Source: Paracoccaceae bacterium
GTDB taxonomy: Bacteria > Pseudomonadota > Alphaproteobacteria > Rhodobacterales > Rhodobacteraceae
Reading direction: 5' to 3'
DNA: 11,439 nt
Assembly (NCBI GenBank): GCA_003565055.1
Contig: PXDM01000234.1
Coordinates: 1 to 11,439, forward strand
Shown: positions 1 through 6,788 of the stretch, one piece after another
Numbering within the stretch: position 1 is the stretch's first letter
Layout: every line of letters begins with the position of its first letter
Position numbers and translations under genes: made by a program
The notes under the pieces: generated by a model
What the model was told of the DNA's origin: nothing
What the model saw: only the letters and a program-made list of their open reading frames with translations
Databases searched by the model: none

Positions 1-656
1 GCGATGATCACGGCGCGCGCGAGCCCCTCCGGCCCCAGCACATCCTCGACGAATTCGCGCAGCTCGCGTCCCCGTTCGCCGATCAGCGCGATGACCACGA
101 CATCGGCCTGCATATTGCGCGCGAAATTGCCCAAGAGCATGGATTTGCCGACGCCCGAGCCTGCAAAAAGCCCGATCCGCTGGCCTTCGACCACAGGCAG
201 GAGCGTGTTGAACACGGCCATGCCCGTCTCCAGCCGCGCCCCGAGCCGCCCCCGCCGCGCCGGCTCTGGCGCGGGCGTGTCGAGCGACCTGATGCGTGTG
301 CCGGGCAAAAGTGCGCGCCCGTCCAGCGGGCGACCATAGGGGTCGATCACGCGCCCGATCCAGCTGTCATCGGGGGCGATGCCCCGCGCAGGGCGGTGTT
401 CGGCGCGGTCACCAATCGCGAGCCCCTCGCGCGGCCCGTCGGGAAGCGCGAAGGCCTCATCCGGCGTCAGCCGCAGGATTTCCGCCCCGATCCGGGTTCC
501 GTCGCGCGTCCGGATATCCAGCCAGTCGCCGATCCGCGCGCGATCCGTCAGCCCTTCGACCGCCAGCAATTGCCCGTCGATCCGGCTGATTCGCCCTGAC
601 ACACGCATGGGGTGCAATTCATGAATTTGGGCGTGGATTTCATCGAGAATATTCAT
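1..656 (-). CDS. fliI: Flagellum-specific export ATPase FliI, N-terminal part (cut by window edge)
   Basis: This is the ATPase of the flagellar type III export apparatus; it works at the cytoplasmic face of the basal body with FliH and FliJ to help deliver rod, hook and filament subunits. The first 218 codons are present. Residues 1 to about 90 form the beta-barrel N-terminal region. After it come WIGRVIDPYGRPLDG (about 99-113), the Walker A stretch FAGSGVGKS (164-172) and LIGERGRELREF (191-202), all typical of FliI/F1-type ATPases. Walker B and the C-terminal domain lie beyond the window. I chose ATG at 656. An in-frame GTG at 677 would add seven residues (VQKADVP) and has a slightly better upstream purine stretch, so it cannot be excluded. 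The gene is transcribed away from flgB, so the two share a divergent control region. Confidence 0.96.
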   Translation of the reverse strand, partial: MNILDEIHAQIHELHPMRVSGRISRIDGQLLAVEGLTDRARIGDWLDIRTRDGTRIGAEILRLTPDEAFALPDGPREGLAIGDRAEHRPARGIAPDDSWIGRVIDPYGRPLDGRALLPGTRIRSLDTPAPEPARRGRLGARLETGMAVFNTLLPVVEGQRIGLFAGSGVGKSMLLGNFARNMQADVVVIALIGERGRELREFVEDVLGPEGLARAVII

Positions 657-744
657 CGGGACGTCGGCTTTCTGCACTTCGCTTACCTATCCTTAATCGA
701 ATCACTCTTAAAGATTGGTGCATGAGTTGACGGGAGAAACCCTC
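657..744. promoter_or_regulatory. Divergent fliI/flgB control region
   Basis: This 88-base stretch separates the divergent fliI and flgB starts and must hold the promoters of both flagellar units unless fliI is read from further away. It is AT-richer than the flanks. It contains two TTAA tetramers (693-696 and 708-711) 15 bases apart start to start, forming a loose inverted repeat (CCTTAA / TTAAAG). The 15-base step does not match the 11-base step of the CtrA full site TTAA-N7-TTAA. No clear sigma-54 or sigma-28 promoter is visible. The flgB Shine-Dalgarno GGGAG is at 732-736, 8 bases before its ATG. Confidence 0.45.
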
Positions 745-1125
745 ATGTTCGACATACCCGATGTGATGCGCATGGCGCAGCAGATGGCGCGGCATTCTGC
801 AGCGCGGCAAGTGACGATTGCCGAGAATATCGCCAATGCCGACACACCCGGTTTCAGAGCGCGCGACCTTGCGGATTTTGGGGATAGCTACCAGAAGGCC
901 ACCCCATTGACCGCGACGCGGGTCACGCATCTGCATAATGAAGCAGGCGCACCGGGCCTCGTTGCCCGGACGGATCGCAACGCCCCGGTCCTCTCCCCCA
1001 ATGGCAATTCGGTCTCGCTGGAGCGAGAGATGATGCGCGGGGCACAAAACAAGCAAAGTCATGAACTTGCGCTGGCGGTCTACGGCTCCGCCCGCAATGT
1101 CCTGCGCGCAGCGCTTGGCCGCTAG
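745..1125 (+). CDS. flgB: Flagellar proximal rod protein FlgB
   Basis: FlgB is a proximal rod subunit exported through the flagellar type III system and assembled in the periplasm on the MS-ring/FliE base. The product is 126 aa, near the usual size. The N-terminal rod signature ENIANADTPGF is at residues 27-37, and the C-terminal helix (about 100-126) forms the coiled-coil partner of the rod fold. I start at ATG 745, preceded by GGGAG with 8-base spacing. An upstream in-frame TTG at 715 would add ten residues without a ribosome-binding site and is unlikely. It is the first gene of a rightward array, with flgC starting 11 bases after its stop. Its signature DNA is shared with flgC over 22 identical bases. 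Confidence 0.96.
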   Translation: MFDIPDVMRMAQQMARHSAARQVTIAENIANADTPGFRARDLADFGDSYQKATPLTATRVTHLHNEAGAPGLVARTDRNAPVLSPNGNSVSLEREMMRGAQNKQSHELALAVYGSARNVLRAALGR

Positions 1126-1136
1126 AGGGGGATGAT

Positions 1137-1529
1137 ATGGGAAATCTGTTCAGCAGTTTCGGGGTCAGCGCTTCGGGGATGGAAGCGCAGGCGCGGCGGT
1201 TGCGCCATGTCTCCGAGAATATCGCCAATGCCGATACGCCCGGGTACCGGCGCAAGACCGTCGACTTCCGGACCGAATTGGACCGCGCAACAGCCACATC
1301 GCGGGTTGTGACTGGGCCAGTGCAACTGGACCGGCGCGAGTTGCCGCGCATCTACGATCCGGGCCACGCCCTCGCTGATGACACCGGCTTCTATGAGGGC
1401 TCGACTGTCGATCTGATGATCGAAGTCGCTGATGCCCGTGAGGCCGGGCGCAGCTATGAGGCAAATCTTCGCATGTTCGACCAGACCCGGCAGATGGCGC
1501 AGGGGCTGCTCGAACTGCTCCGCCGGTAA
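1137..1529 (+). CDS. flgC: Flagellar proximal rod protein FlgC
   Basis: FlgC is another proximal rod subunit, stacked with FlgB and FlgF in the periplasmic drive shaft. The 130-aa product starts with MGNLFSSFGVSASGM, the typical FlgC N-terminus, followed by ENIANADTPGYR at 27-38. The C-terminal YEANLRMFDQTRQM segment (about 109-122) is the conserved FlgC terminal helix. The start ATG 1137 has the purine stretch AGAGGGGGATG just upstream, beginning within the flgB stop region, which suggests coupled translation. It lies between flgB (11-base gap) and fliE (25-base gap), the standard flgB-flgC-fliE order. Confidence 0.97.
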   Translation: MGNLFSSFGVSASGMEAQARRLRHVSENIANADTPGYRRKTVDFRTELDRATATSRVVTGPVQLDRRELPRIYDPGHALADDTGFYEGSTVDLMIEVADAREAGRSYEANLRMFDQTRQMAQGLLELLRR

Positions 1530-1554
1530 CATTGTTCCAGAAAGGAATTAACCC

Positions 1555-1842
1555 ATGACGATTGCCGCGAATCTCGCTGTTCACAATTACGATCTGGCGC
1601 GCAATGCCGCCGCACCTGCCCCAAGCCCGCGCAGCGAGGCCGCGTTCGGCGCCGCACTGGGCGATTTTGCAAGCGGCGTTCACAAGGCCGAGGCGGCCGC
1701 GACGGAGACCATGATCTCGGGTGCCGATCCGCATGCCCTGGTCGAAGCACTTGCTGCGACCGAACTCGCTGTGGAAACCGCAGTCGCCGTGCGTGACAAG
1801 GTTGTGGACGCGTATCTTGAAATCCTGCGGATGCCGGTCTGA
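1555..1842 (+). CDS. fliE: Flagellar hook-basal body complex protein FliE
   Basis: FliE is the small exported protein that links the MS ring to the proximal rod and is needed early in export. The product is 95 aa, slightly shorter than enterobacterial FliE (about 104). The first ~25 residues are low-complexity (Ala/Pro). The conserved part follows: FGAALGDFASGVHKAE (about 31-46) and DPHALVEALAATELAVETAV (about 58-77), then VRDKVVDAYLEILRMPV to the end, a good match to the FliE C-terminal helices. AAAGGA at 1540-1545 supports ATG 1555. fliQ begins 3 bases after the stop, implying translational coupling. Confidence 0.94.
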   Translation: MTIAANLAVHNYDLARNAAAPAPSPRSEAAFGAALGDFASGVHKAEAAATETMISGADPHALVEALAATELAVETAVAVRDKVVDAYLEILRMPV

Positions 1843-1845
1843 GCG

Positions 1846-2112
1846 ATGCAAGAGACTGTTTTTTTCGATACGCTGCGGCAAGGGCTTTGGGTCGCGACCC
1901 TGATCTCGACGCCGATCCTCGTGGCAGCGCTCATTTCCGGTGTGTCCGTCGGTCTCTTTCAGGCTCTGACCTCGATTCAGGAAATGACACTGACCTTTGT
2001 GCCGAAGCTCGCAGCTATTGTGCTCGTTTTCTGGGTGTCCATGAGCTTCATGACCACCACTCTGGTCGACTTTTTCCAGAACGAGATCGTGCCATTGATC
2101 GCGGGGGCCTGA
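1846..2112 (+). CDS. fliQ: Flagellar export gate protein FliQ
   Basis: FliQ is a small inner-membrane protein of the FliPQR export gate inside the MS ring. The 88-aa length is exactly family size. Two hydrophobic hairpin helices are visible, about 15-38 (LWVATLISTPILVAALISG) and about 52-75 (FVPKLAAIVLVFWVSMSF). Between them is the conserved SVGLFQALTSIQEMTLTFVP loop (about 35-54) typical of FliQ and its type III secretion homologues. It is tightly packed, 3 bases after fliE and 3 bases before flgF. fliQ is often next to fliP and fliR, but here it sits alone among rod genes, an arrangement I associate with Rhodobacterales. Confidence 0.96.
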   Translation: MQETVFFDTLRQGLWVATLISTPILVAALISGVSVGLFQALTSIQEMTLTFVPKLAAIVLVFWVSMSFMTTTLVDFFQNEIVPLIAGA

Positions 2113-2115
2113 GCT

Positions 2116-2832
2116 ATGGAAAACGCAGGCTATATTGCGCTCACCCGGCTTTCGGGCCTCCAGCGCGAAATGCAGGTTGTCGCGCATAACATTGCGAACA
2201 CTGCAACAGCGGGCTTTCGCCGTGAAGGCGTTGTCTTCTCGGAATTCGTTGTGGGGGCCGAACGGCATGAGCCATCGCTGTCGATGGCACTGGGAAATAC
2301 GCGTCATACCTATCAGATGCAGGGCGGTTTGTCACAGACCGGCGGCAGTTTCGACATGGCAATCGAAGGCGAGGGTTTCTTCCAGCTTGAAACGGCTCAG
2401 GGACCGCGACTGACACGCGCAGGGATGTTCACCCCCAATCAGGCAGGTGATCTGGTCAATATGGACGGGCATTTCGTGCTCGATATCGGCGGAGCCCCGA
2501 TTTTCGTGCCGCCTGACGCGGGCAATATCTCGCTCGCGCGCGATGGCACCCTGTCTGCAGATGGCGTGCCCTTTGCACAGATGGGAATCGTCCGGCCCGT
2601 CGATCCGGTCACCATATCACGCGAAGCGGGCACCTTGTTCGTCGTCGATGGCGAGGTGGAACCCATAGAGGCGCCGATGGTGCTGCAGGGCTTCATCGAG
2701 GAGTCGAATGTCGACCCGATCATCGAGCTTGCGCGCATGATTGACGTGCAGCGCGCCTATGAGCGCGGGATGTCGTTCTTCGAGAGCGAAGATGAACGTA
2801 TCAAGAATGTCGTCCAGACCCTTGGGCGCTGA
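2116..2832 (+). CDS. flgF: Flagellar basal-body rod protein FlgF
   Basis: FlgF is the proximal rod subunit that joins FlgB/FlgC to the distal rod FlgG. The product is 238 aa, within the FlgF range. The N-terminal rod motif NIANTATAGFRR is at 25-36. The middle holds the conserved FDMAIEGEGFFQLET and TRAGMF segments (about 79-105). The C-terminus has GFIEESNVDPIIELARMI and VQRAYE, the rod/hook-family terminal signature. The N-terminus begins MENAGYIALTRLSGLQREM, which is FlgF-like and unlike the FlgG next door. It starts 3 bases after fliQ and precedes flgG by 18 bases. Confidence 0.95.
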   Translation: MENAGYIALTRLSGLQREMQVVAHNIANTATAGFRREGVVFSEFVVGAERHEPSLSMALGNTRHTYQMQGGLSQTGGSFDMAIEGEGFFQLETAQGPRLTRAGMFTPNQAGDLVNMDGHFVLDIGGAPIFVPPDAGNISLARDGTLSADGVPFAQMGIVRPVDPVTISREAGTLFVVDGEVEPIEAPMVLQGFIEESNVDPIIELARMIDVQRAYERGMSFFESEDERIKNVVQTLGR

Positions 2833-2850
2833 AGGAAAAGGATTTTGTGA

Positions 2851-3636
2851 ATGAAATCGCTTCATATCGCAGCGACCGGGATGAGCGCGCAACAGATGCG
2901 TGTGGATACCATCGCCAACAACCTCTCGAATATGAGCACGACCGGCTATAACGCGCGACGTGCGGATTTTGCCGATCTGCACTATCAGCAATTCGCCCGC
3001 CCCGGTGCGATCTCTGCCTCTGATGGCACGGTCTTGCCGACCGGTGTGCAGGTCGGGCTCGGAGTGCGGCCATCCTCGGTAAGCATGCAGGTTCAGCAAG
3101 GGGCCTCCACCTTCACCGGGGGGGATCTGGATATCGCCATCGAAGGGCGTGGCTTCGTCGAGGTCACCTTGCCCGACGGGCAGGCCGCTTACACACGCGA
3201 CGGTGGGCTCAAGCGGACCGGCGACGGGCTGATCGTGACCAACGACGGCTTTGAGGTCGTGCCCGGCATCGTGATCCCTGACGATGTCCGCTCGATTTCG
3301 ATCAATGCGCAGGGCGAAATTTTCGGGTATTTCGTTGACCAGATCCAGCCACAACAACTCGGCCAGCTGACACTTGCAGGCTTCTCCAATGAGAAGGGTC
3401 TTGAAGCGATCGGCTCCAACCTGTTCCTCGAAACAGAAGCGTCGGGCCCTGCAAATATCGGTGTTCCCGGTACAGACGGGCTGGGCACAGTGCGTCAGGG
3501 GTATCTCGAAGAAAGCTCGGTCGATCCAGTGCGCGAAATGACCGAACTGATCAAGGCACAGCGTGGCTATGAGCTGAATTCCAAGGTCATCACAGCCGCC
3601 GACCAGATGATGGCCGCAACAACGCAGGTCCGCTGA
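2851..3636 (+). CDS. flgG: Flagellar distal rod protein FlgG
   Basis: FlgG builds the distal rod that crosses the P and L rings. The 261-aa length matches the family closely. MKSLHIAATGMSAQQMRVDT opens the protein, followed by IANNLSNMSTTGYNARRADF (21-40), the FlgG N-terminal signature. LDIAIEGRGFVEV and AYTRDGG lie in the central region. The C-terminal block QGYLEESSVDPVREMTELI and AQRGYELNSKVI is the canonical rod terminal motif. The Shine-Dalgarno AAGGA/AAAGGA (2832-2842 region) supports ATG 2851. The last base of the stop codon is the first base of the flgA start (TGATG overlap), so the two are translationally coupled. Confidence 0.97.
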   Translation: MKSLHIAATGMSAQQMRVDTIANNLSNMSTTGYNARRADFADLHYQQFARPGAISASDGTVLPTGVQVGLGVRPSSVSMQVQQGASTFTGGDLDIAIEGRGFVEVTLPDGQAAYTRDGGLKRTGDGLIVTNDGFEVVPGIVIPDDVRSISINAQGEIFGYFVDQIQPQQLGQLTLAGFSNEKGLEAIGSNLFLETEASGPANIGVPGTDGLGTVRQGYLEESSVDPVREMTELIKAQRGYELNSKVITAADQMMAATTQVR

Positions 3637-4070
3637 TGCTCAGGCTGGTGCTGGTCGTGGTGATGCTTTTGCCCTCTTTCGCGACCGCCGAGAGCCTTGT
3701 TGCGACGCGGCTGATCCGCGCAAATGAGGTCATCCGACCGGGGGATGTCGCCCTGGCCGCACCGGCCGTGGAGGGCGCGGCGCAAGACCCTGAACGGGTG
3801 ATCGGGCTGGAAACACGCGTTGCGATCTATCCTGGCCGGCCTGTGCGCCTCGCTGATCTGGGGCCTGCCGCTGTCATCAAGCGCAACGAGGTCGTGCGCA
3901 TGGTGTATCGCAGCAACGGATTGACGATCCTGTCCGACGGACGCGCTCTGACGCGCGCCGGACTGGGAGACCCGGTTTCCGTCATGAATCTCTCGTCGCG
4001 GCAGACTGTGCAAGGGGTCGTCACCGCTTCGGGGCTGATCGAAGTAACGGGATCGACCGAAACAAACTGA
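3636..4070 (+). CDS. flgA: Flagellar P-ring assembly chaperone FlgA
   Basis: FlgA is a periplasmic chaperone that helps FlgI polymerise into the P ring around the rod. The product is 144 aa, a short FlgA consisting essentially of a signal peptide and the SAF-type C-terminal domain. Residues 1-18 (LRLVLVVVMLLPSFATA) make a Sec signal peptide with an Ala-x-Ala-like cleavage site. The SAF region follows: RLIRANEVIRPGDV, YPGRPVRLADLGP, IKRNEVVRMVYR and the C-terminal DPVSVMNLSSRQTVQGVV. It overlaps flgG by one base. The P-ring gene flgI itself is not in the window. Confidence 0.92.
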   Translation: MLRLVLVVVMLLPSFATAESLVATRLIRANEVIRPGDVALAAPAVEGAAQDPERVIGLETRVAIYPGRPVRLADLGPAAVIKRNEVVRMVYRSNGLTILSDGRALTRAGLGDPVSVMNLSSRQTVQGVVTASGLIEVTGSTETN

Positions 4071-4116
4071 GTGCCGTGAAACTACGTGACAGATGCTCGA
4101 AAAGGATATGCCCAGA

Positions 4117-4845
4117 ATGTACCGTTTTCTGATTTCCTGCTTGGTTGTGCCATTCCTTCTCGGGTGTTCACCGCTCAACGAGGTCGGCCGCGCGCCAGTT
4201 TTTTCGCCTGTTGAAGAAACAGTGGAGCACGCAGCGCTCTACCGTATCCCGATGCCCGATTCGACCGAGGCCGTCCGCGCGACGGACAATGCCTCTCTGT
4301 GGTCAGCGAACCAACGCTCGCTGCTCGGGGACCGCCGTGCCAGTCGACCGGGTGACATCATGACAGTCGTCATCGAGATCAACGACAGCGCGGAGATCTC
4401 GAATGCGACCTCGCGCGGGCGCTCTGGCAGCAGCAGCATGGCCGCGCCCCAACTTTTTGGCATTCCTCAGGCCATCGACCGGCGCTTGCCCGGCGGCATC
4501 GCGCTGGGCGCGGGGATCGAAACCAGTGGCTCCAATCAATTTTCCGGCAATGGCTCGGTCCGGCGCAATGAGCAACTAACTCTGAGAGTCGCCTCAACTG
4601 TGGTTGAACGCCTGCCCAATGGTGTGATGCGGATCGAGGGGCGTCAGGAAGTCCGTGTGAACCATGAGCTTCGCGAGCTTCTCGTGACGGGCTATGTGCG
4701 CCCTGAAGATATCTCGCGTCAGAATGAAATCACTTATGACAAGATCGCGGGCGCGCGTGTGTCCTATGGCGGGCGCGGGATTATTTCGAATGTGCAGCAA
4801 CCGGCCTATGGCGCTCAGATCACGGATATCATCGCACCGTTCTGA
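4117..4845 (+). CDS. flgH: Flagellar L-ring lipoprotein FlgH
   Basis: FlgH forms the outer-membrane L ring, the bushing for the rotating rod. The product from ATG 4117 is 242 aa, normal for FlgH. Residues 1-17 are a lipoprotein signal with lipobox LLGC, Cys17 being the lipidated residue. Later hallmarks are LLGDRRASRPGDIMTVVIEI, RRNEQLTLRVASTVVERLPNG and the IEGRQEVRVNHELRELLVTG stretch with GYVRPEDISRQNEI. Earlier in-frame ATGs at 4093 and 4108 exist. The 4108 ATG almost touches the AAAAGGA box (4100-4106), whereas 4117 is 10 bases from it and gives a compact signal peptide, so 4117 is preferred. It lies 46 bases after flgA and 27 before fliL. Confidence 0.95.
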   Translation: MYRFLISCLVVPFLLGCSPLNEVGRAPVFSPVEETVEHAALYRIPMPDSTEAVRATDNASLWSANQRSLLGDRRASRPGDIMTVVIEINDSAEISNATSRGRSGSSSMAAPQLFGIPQAIDRRLPGGIALGAGIETSGSNQFSGNGSVRRNEQLTLRVASTVVERLPNGVMRIEGRQEVRVNHELRELLVTGYVRPEDISRQNEITYDKIAGARVSYGGRGIISNVQQPAYGAQITDIIAPF

Positions 4846-4872
4846 CCAGAATTTTCCCGAAAGGATATCAAC

Positions 4873-5340
4873 ATGGGAAAACTCATCCCGCTACTTCTGA
4901 TCGTCATCGGTGCTGGCGCCGGGGTCGGGGCGGGTTTTTTCCTGCGTCCTGAGCCGGAAATCGTCGAGGAGGAAAGCGAGATCGCTCCGGCGCCGGTTCT
5001 TCCCGATGGCGATGCGTTGACGACCTATGAGTTCGCCAATCAATTCATGGTGCCACTGATTGCCGAGGATCGCATCACGTCGGTGATCGTCATCAAAGTC
5101 GCTCTTGAAATCTCCGAGGCGCAACGGGAGATTGTCGCGGCGAATACAGCGCGCTTGCGCGATGCCTTGCTGCAGGTGATGTTCGATCATGCGAATGTGG
5201 GCGGCTTCACGGGCGTCTTTACGGATCACAGCACGTTGACGCATCTGCGCAGGTCGCTTCTTGAAGCCGCGCAAAAGACGGTCGGGCCGGAGATCGTTTT
5301 CGGCGTGCTCATTACCGACCTCCTGCGCTCGGGCAGTTGA
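4873..5340 (+). CDS. fliL: FliL-like flagellar basal body-associated protein
   Basis: FliL is a single-pass inner-membrane protein that surrounds or supports the stator and affects motor torque. The product is 155 aa, close to enterobacterial FliL. Residues about 3-24 form one membrane helix rich in Gly/Ala (LIPLLLIVIGAGAGVGAGFF). An acidic linker follows (about 27-40, rich in Glu and Pro). The periplasmic domain contains YEFANQFMVPLI and VIVIKVALEIS, then LRDALLQVMF and a C-terminal LITDLLRS helix. AAAGGA at 4860-4865 supports the ATG. Assignment rests on topology, length, the beta-strand/helix pattern and operon position; sequence identity to well-studied FliL is probably low. It is the last gene of the rightward flagellar run. 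Confidence 0.85.
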   Translation: MGKLIPLLLIVIGAGAGVGAGFFLRPEPEIVEEESEIAPAPVLPDGDALTTYEFANQFMVPLIAEDRITSVIVIKVALEISEAQREIVAANTARLRDALLQVMFDHANVGGFTGVFTDHSTLTHLRRSLLEAAQKTVGPEIVFGVLITDLLRSGS

Positions 5341-5353
5341 TCGCGCCTGAGTA

Positions 5354-5390
5354 ATGCTCCCGCGTCAAGCGCGCTCGGGGAACGGAGCAT
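5354..5390 (+). terminator. Hairpin just downstream of fliL, possible transcript end
   Basis: Starting 14 bases after the fliL stop there is a perfect 7-bp outer stem, ATGCTCC (5354-5360) with GGAGCAT (5384-5390). Inside it is a 4-bp CGCG stem (5361-5364 with 5370-5373) closing a TCAAG loop. No run of T follows, so this is not a classical Rho-independent terminator. Its place at the end of a nine-gene array suggests transcript termination or 3'-end protection. Confidence 0.4.
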
Positions 5391-5433
5391 CACATCGAAC
5401 GCTGGCTGGATCGCCTGACCAAAGCGAGACAGG

Positions 5434-5562
5434 ATGAGTCTGGGCGAATGGGGCGCCATGATGGTGCGGTCACTGACGCAGAGCGAGATGGCTCGATGGT
5501 GCTTCGCAGGACCGCGTGTCGCGACGATATCGACGTTGCTGACATCGCTGATCGGGTCATGA
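5434..5562 (+). CDS. Possible small ORF, 42 aa, unknown
   Basis: ATG 5434 to TGA 5562 encodes 42 residues beginning MSLGEWGAMMVRSLTQSEMA and ending in a hydrophobic TLLTSLIGS tail. About three quarters of codons end in G or C, higher than the competing frame over the same stretch. The purines just before the start (GAGACAGG) are too close for a normal ribosome-binding site. It lies alone in the 238-base gap between fliL and the convergent hydroxylase gene. I recognise no family. It may be a real small protein, a decayed gene end or chance. Confidence 0.2.
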   Translation: MSLGEWGAMMVRSLTQSEMARWCFAGPRVATISTLLTSLIGS

Positions 5563-5578
5563 CATGGAATAAGGGTGT

Positions 5579-6769
5579 TCAGCGGACCCCTATGCCCATC
5601 TGCATCAATGCGCGGCGGACCGGGGCTGCCGAGTACATGACGTCCAGAAGCCCTGCGCGCGCATCGCGCAGCGGCTGCGCGCTGATCATCGAGCTGCGAT
5701 TGAGCAGACCGACCCCGGCGACGCGCAGCGCCACGTCGGGGTAACGTTTTCGCTGATATGCTGCCAGCATGTCGCGGCTGCCGAGCCTGTCAGGCTTGGC
5801 GAGGTCAAGCAAGACCGTCAGATCGGCCAGCGACATGTTCAAGCCCTGAGCTCCGATGGGCGGCACGACATGCGCAGCCTCCGCCATCAGCGCGGTGCGC
5901 TCGCCGATGAAACGTTCGGCGATCTGGCTGATGATCGGCCAGATTGTGAGACGTGACACCAAAGTCAGCGGTCCGAACAGCCCGCAGGATCGCGCGTTCA
6001 TTTCGGCCTCGAACGCAGCGGGGGGGAGTGCGGCGAGGCGCGTGATTTCTGCCCCGGTTTCCATCCAGACAATCGCCGAGCAGGGCTGGCCGTCACGATC
6101 GGGCAGCGGAACGAAGGTAAATGGACCGCCAGAGCGATGGATTTCGGTCGAGACATTCTCATGCGCGACCGGGTGCGTCACTGCGAATGCGAGGGCTTTT
6201 TGTCCAAAGCGCGTGGTGCGCACATTGATGCCAAGGGCCTGGCGCATCGGGGAGTTTCGGCCGTCAGCGGCGATCAGCAAGCGCGCTTCGACGCTGGCGC
6301 CGTCCGAGAGGCCGATGATTGCGCCGCTTTCCCGTGTGGTCAGGCGTGTGGTGGCGATTCCGGGCCGGAATGTCACCGCGTCGATGTCCCTGAGGCGGGC
6401 CGAAATCTCTCGTTTCAAGAGCCAGTTCGGCAGGTTCCAGCCAAAGGGATGCTCTGAAATATCGGCGGCATCAAAGTCGTGACTGACACGGGGCTCGGGC
6501 GCGACGCCGCCAGCATCCACGATTCGCATGACTTGCAGCGGCATGGCATGGGCGGCGAAACGCTCCCAAAGCCCGGCGGCTTTCAGCACCTTGACGGAAG
6601 GATGCAAAAACGCTGTGGAGCGCAGATCGGAGCCAGCATCGCCCTCGGCAATGATGGGGGGGGCCGGGTCCACGCAGAGCGTGCGATACCCGGCAGACCC
6701 GAAAGCAGCGGCCGCGGTCATCCCGGCAATTCCGCCGCCTGAAATCACGATGTCGTATTGCGCGCGCAT
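5579..6769 (-). CDS. UbiH/UbiF/COQ6-family FAD-dependent hydroxylase
   Basis: This is a class A flavoprotein monooxygenase, most likely hydroxylating the ubiquinone ring precursor at the inner membrane with FAD, NAD(P)H and O2. The product is 396 aa, the usual size. The FAD-binding Rossmann motif ISGGGIAGM is at 9-17. The second motif AADGRNSPMR is at 167-176. The ribityl-binding block AEAAHVVPPIGAQGLN is at 296-311; most relatives have Gly-Asp-Ala-Ala-His there, so Glu297 replaces the usual Asp. ATG 6769 is chosen because GGAGG sits 7 bases before it; ATG 6775 is only 1 base away and a longer reading from 6823 has no support. Which ring position it acts on cannot be read here. The weak stem overlapping its stop lacks a T run. 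It follows two small membrane-protein genes on the same strand. Confidence 0.9.
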   Translation of the reverse strand: MRAQYDIVISGGGIAGMTAAAAFGSAGYRTLCVDPAPPIIAEGDAGSDLRSTAFLHPSVKVLKAAGLWERFAAHAMPLQVMRIVDAGGVAPEPRVSHDFDAADISEHPFGWNLPNWLLKREISARLRDIDAVTFRPGIATTRLTTRESGAIIGLSDGASVEARLLIAADGRNSPMRQALGINVRTTRFGQKALAFAVTHPVAHENVSTEIHRSGGPFTFVPLPDRDGQPCSAIVWMETGAEITRLAALPPAAFEAEMNARSCGLFGPLTLVSRLTIWPIISQIAERFIGERTALMAEAAHVVPPIGAQGLNMSLADLTVLLDLAKPDRLGSRDMLAAYQRKRYPDVALRVAGVGLLNRSSMISAQPLRDARAGLLDVMYSAAPVRRALMQMGIGVR

Positions 6770-6788
6770 GCCCATGCCTCCGTTGCTT

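Noticed and set aside
693..711. CtrA full site before flgB
   Set aside because: The two TTAA boxes are separated by 11 bases instead of 7.
1165..2307. Leftward open frame of 380 codons through flgC, fliE, fliQ and flgF
   Set aside because: It is the antisense of four well-identified flagellar genes, has no recognisable domain and is Arg/His/Pro-rich as expected for an antisense frame of GC-rich coding DNA.
5571..5591. Terminator at the end of the hydroxylase gene
   Set aside because: The stem is 6 bp with a wobble pair, overlaps the stop codon and has no T run, so it is too weak to list.
5448..5744. Rightward 98-aa frame overlapping the end of the hydroxylase gene
   Set aside because: It overlaps the hydroxylase by 166 bases, has no ribosome-binding site and has a poorer third-position G/C bias than the alternative frame.
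5856..6482. Rightward open frame of 208 codons inside the hydroxylase gene
   Set aside because: It is antisense to a conserved FAD hydroxylase whose motifs are intact, and no family features are seen.
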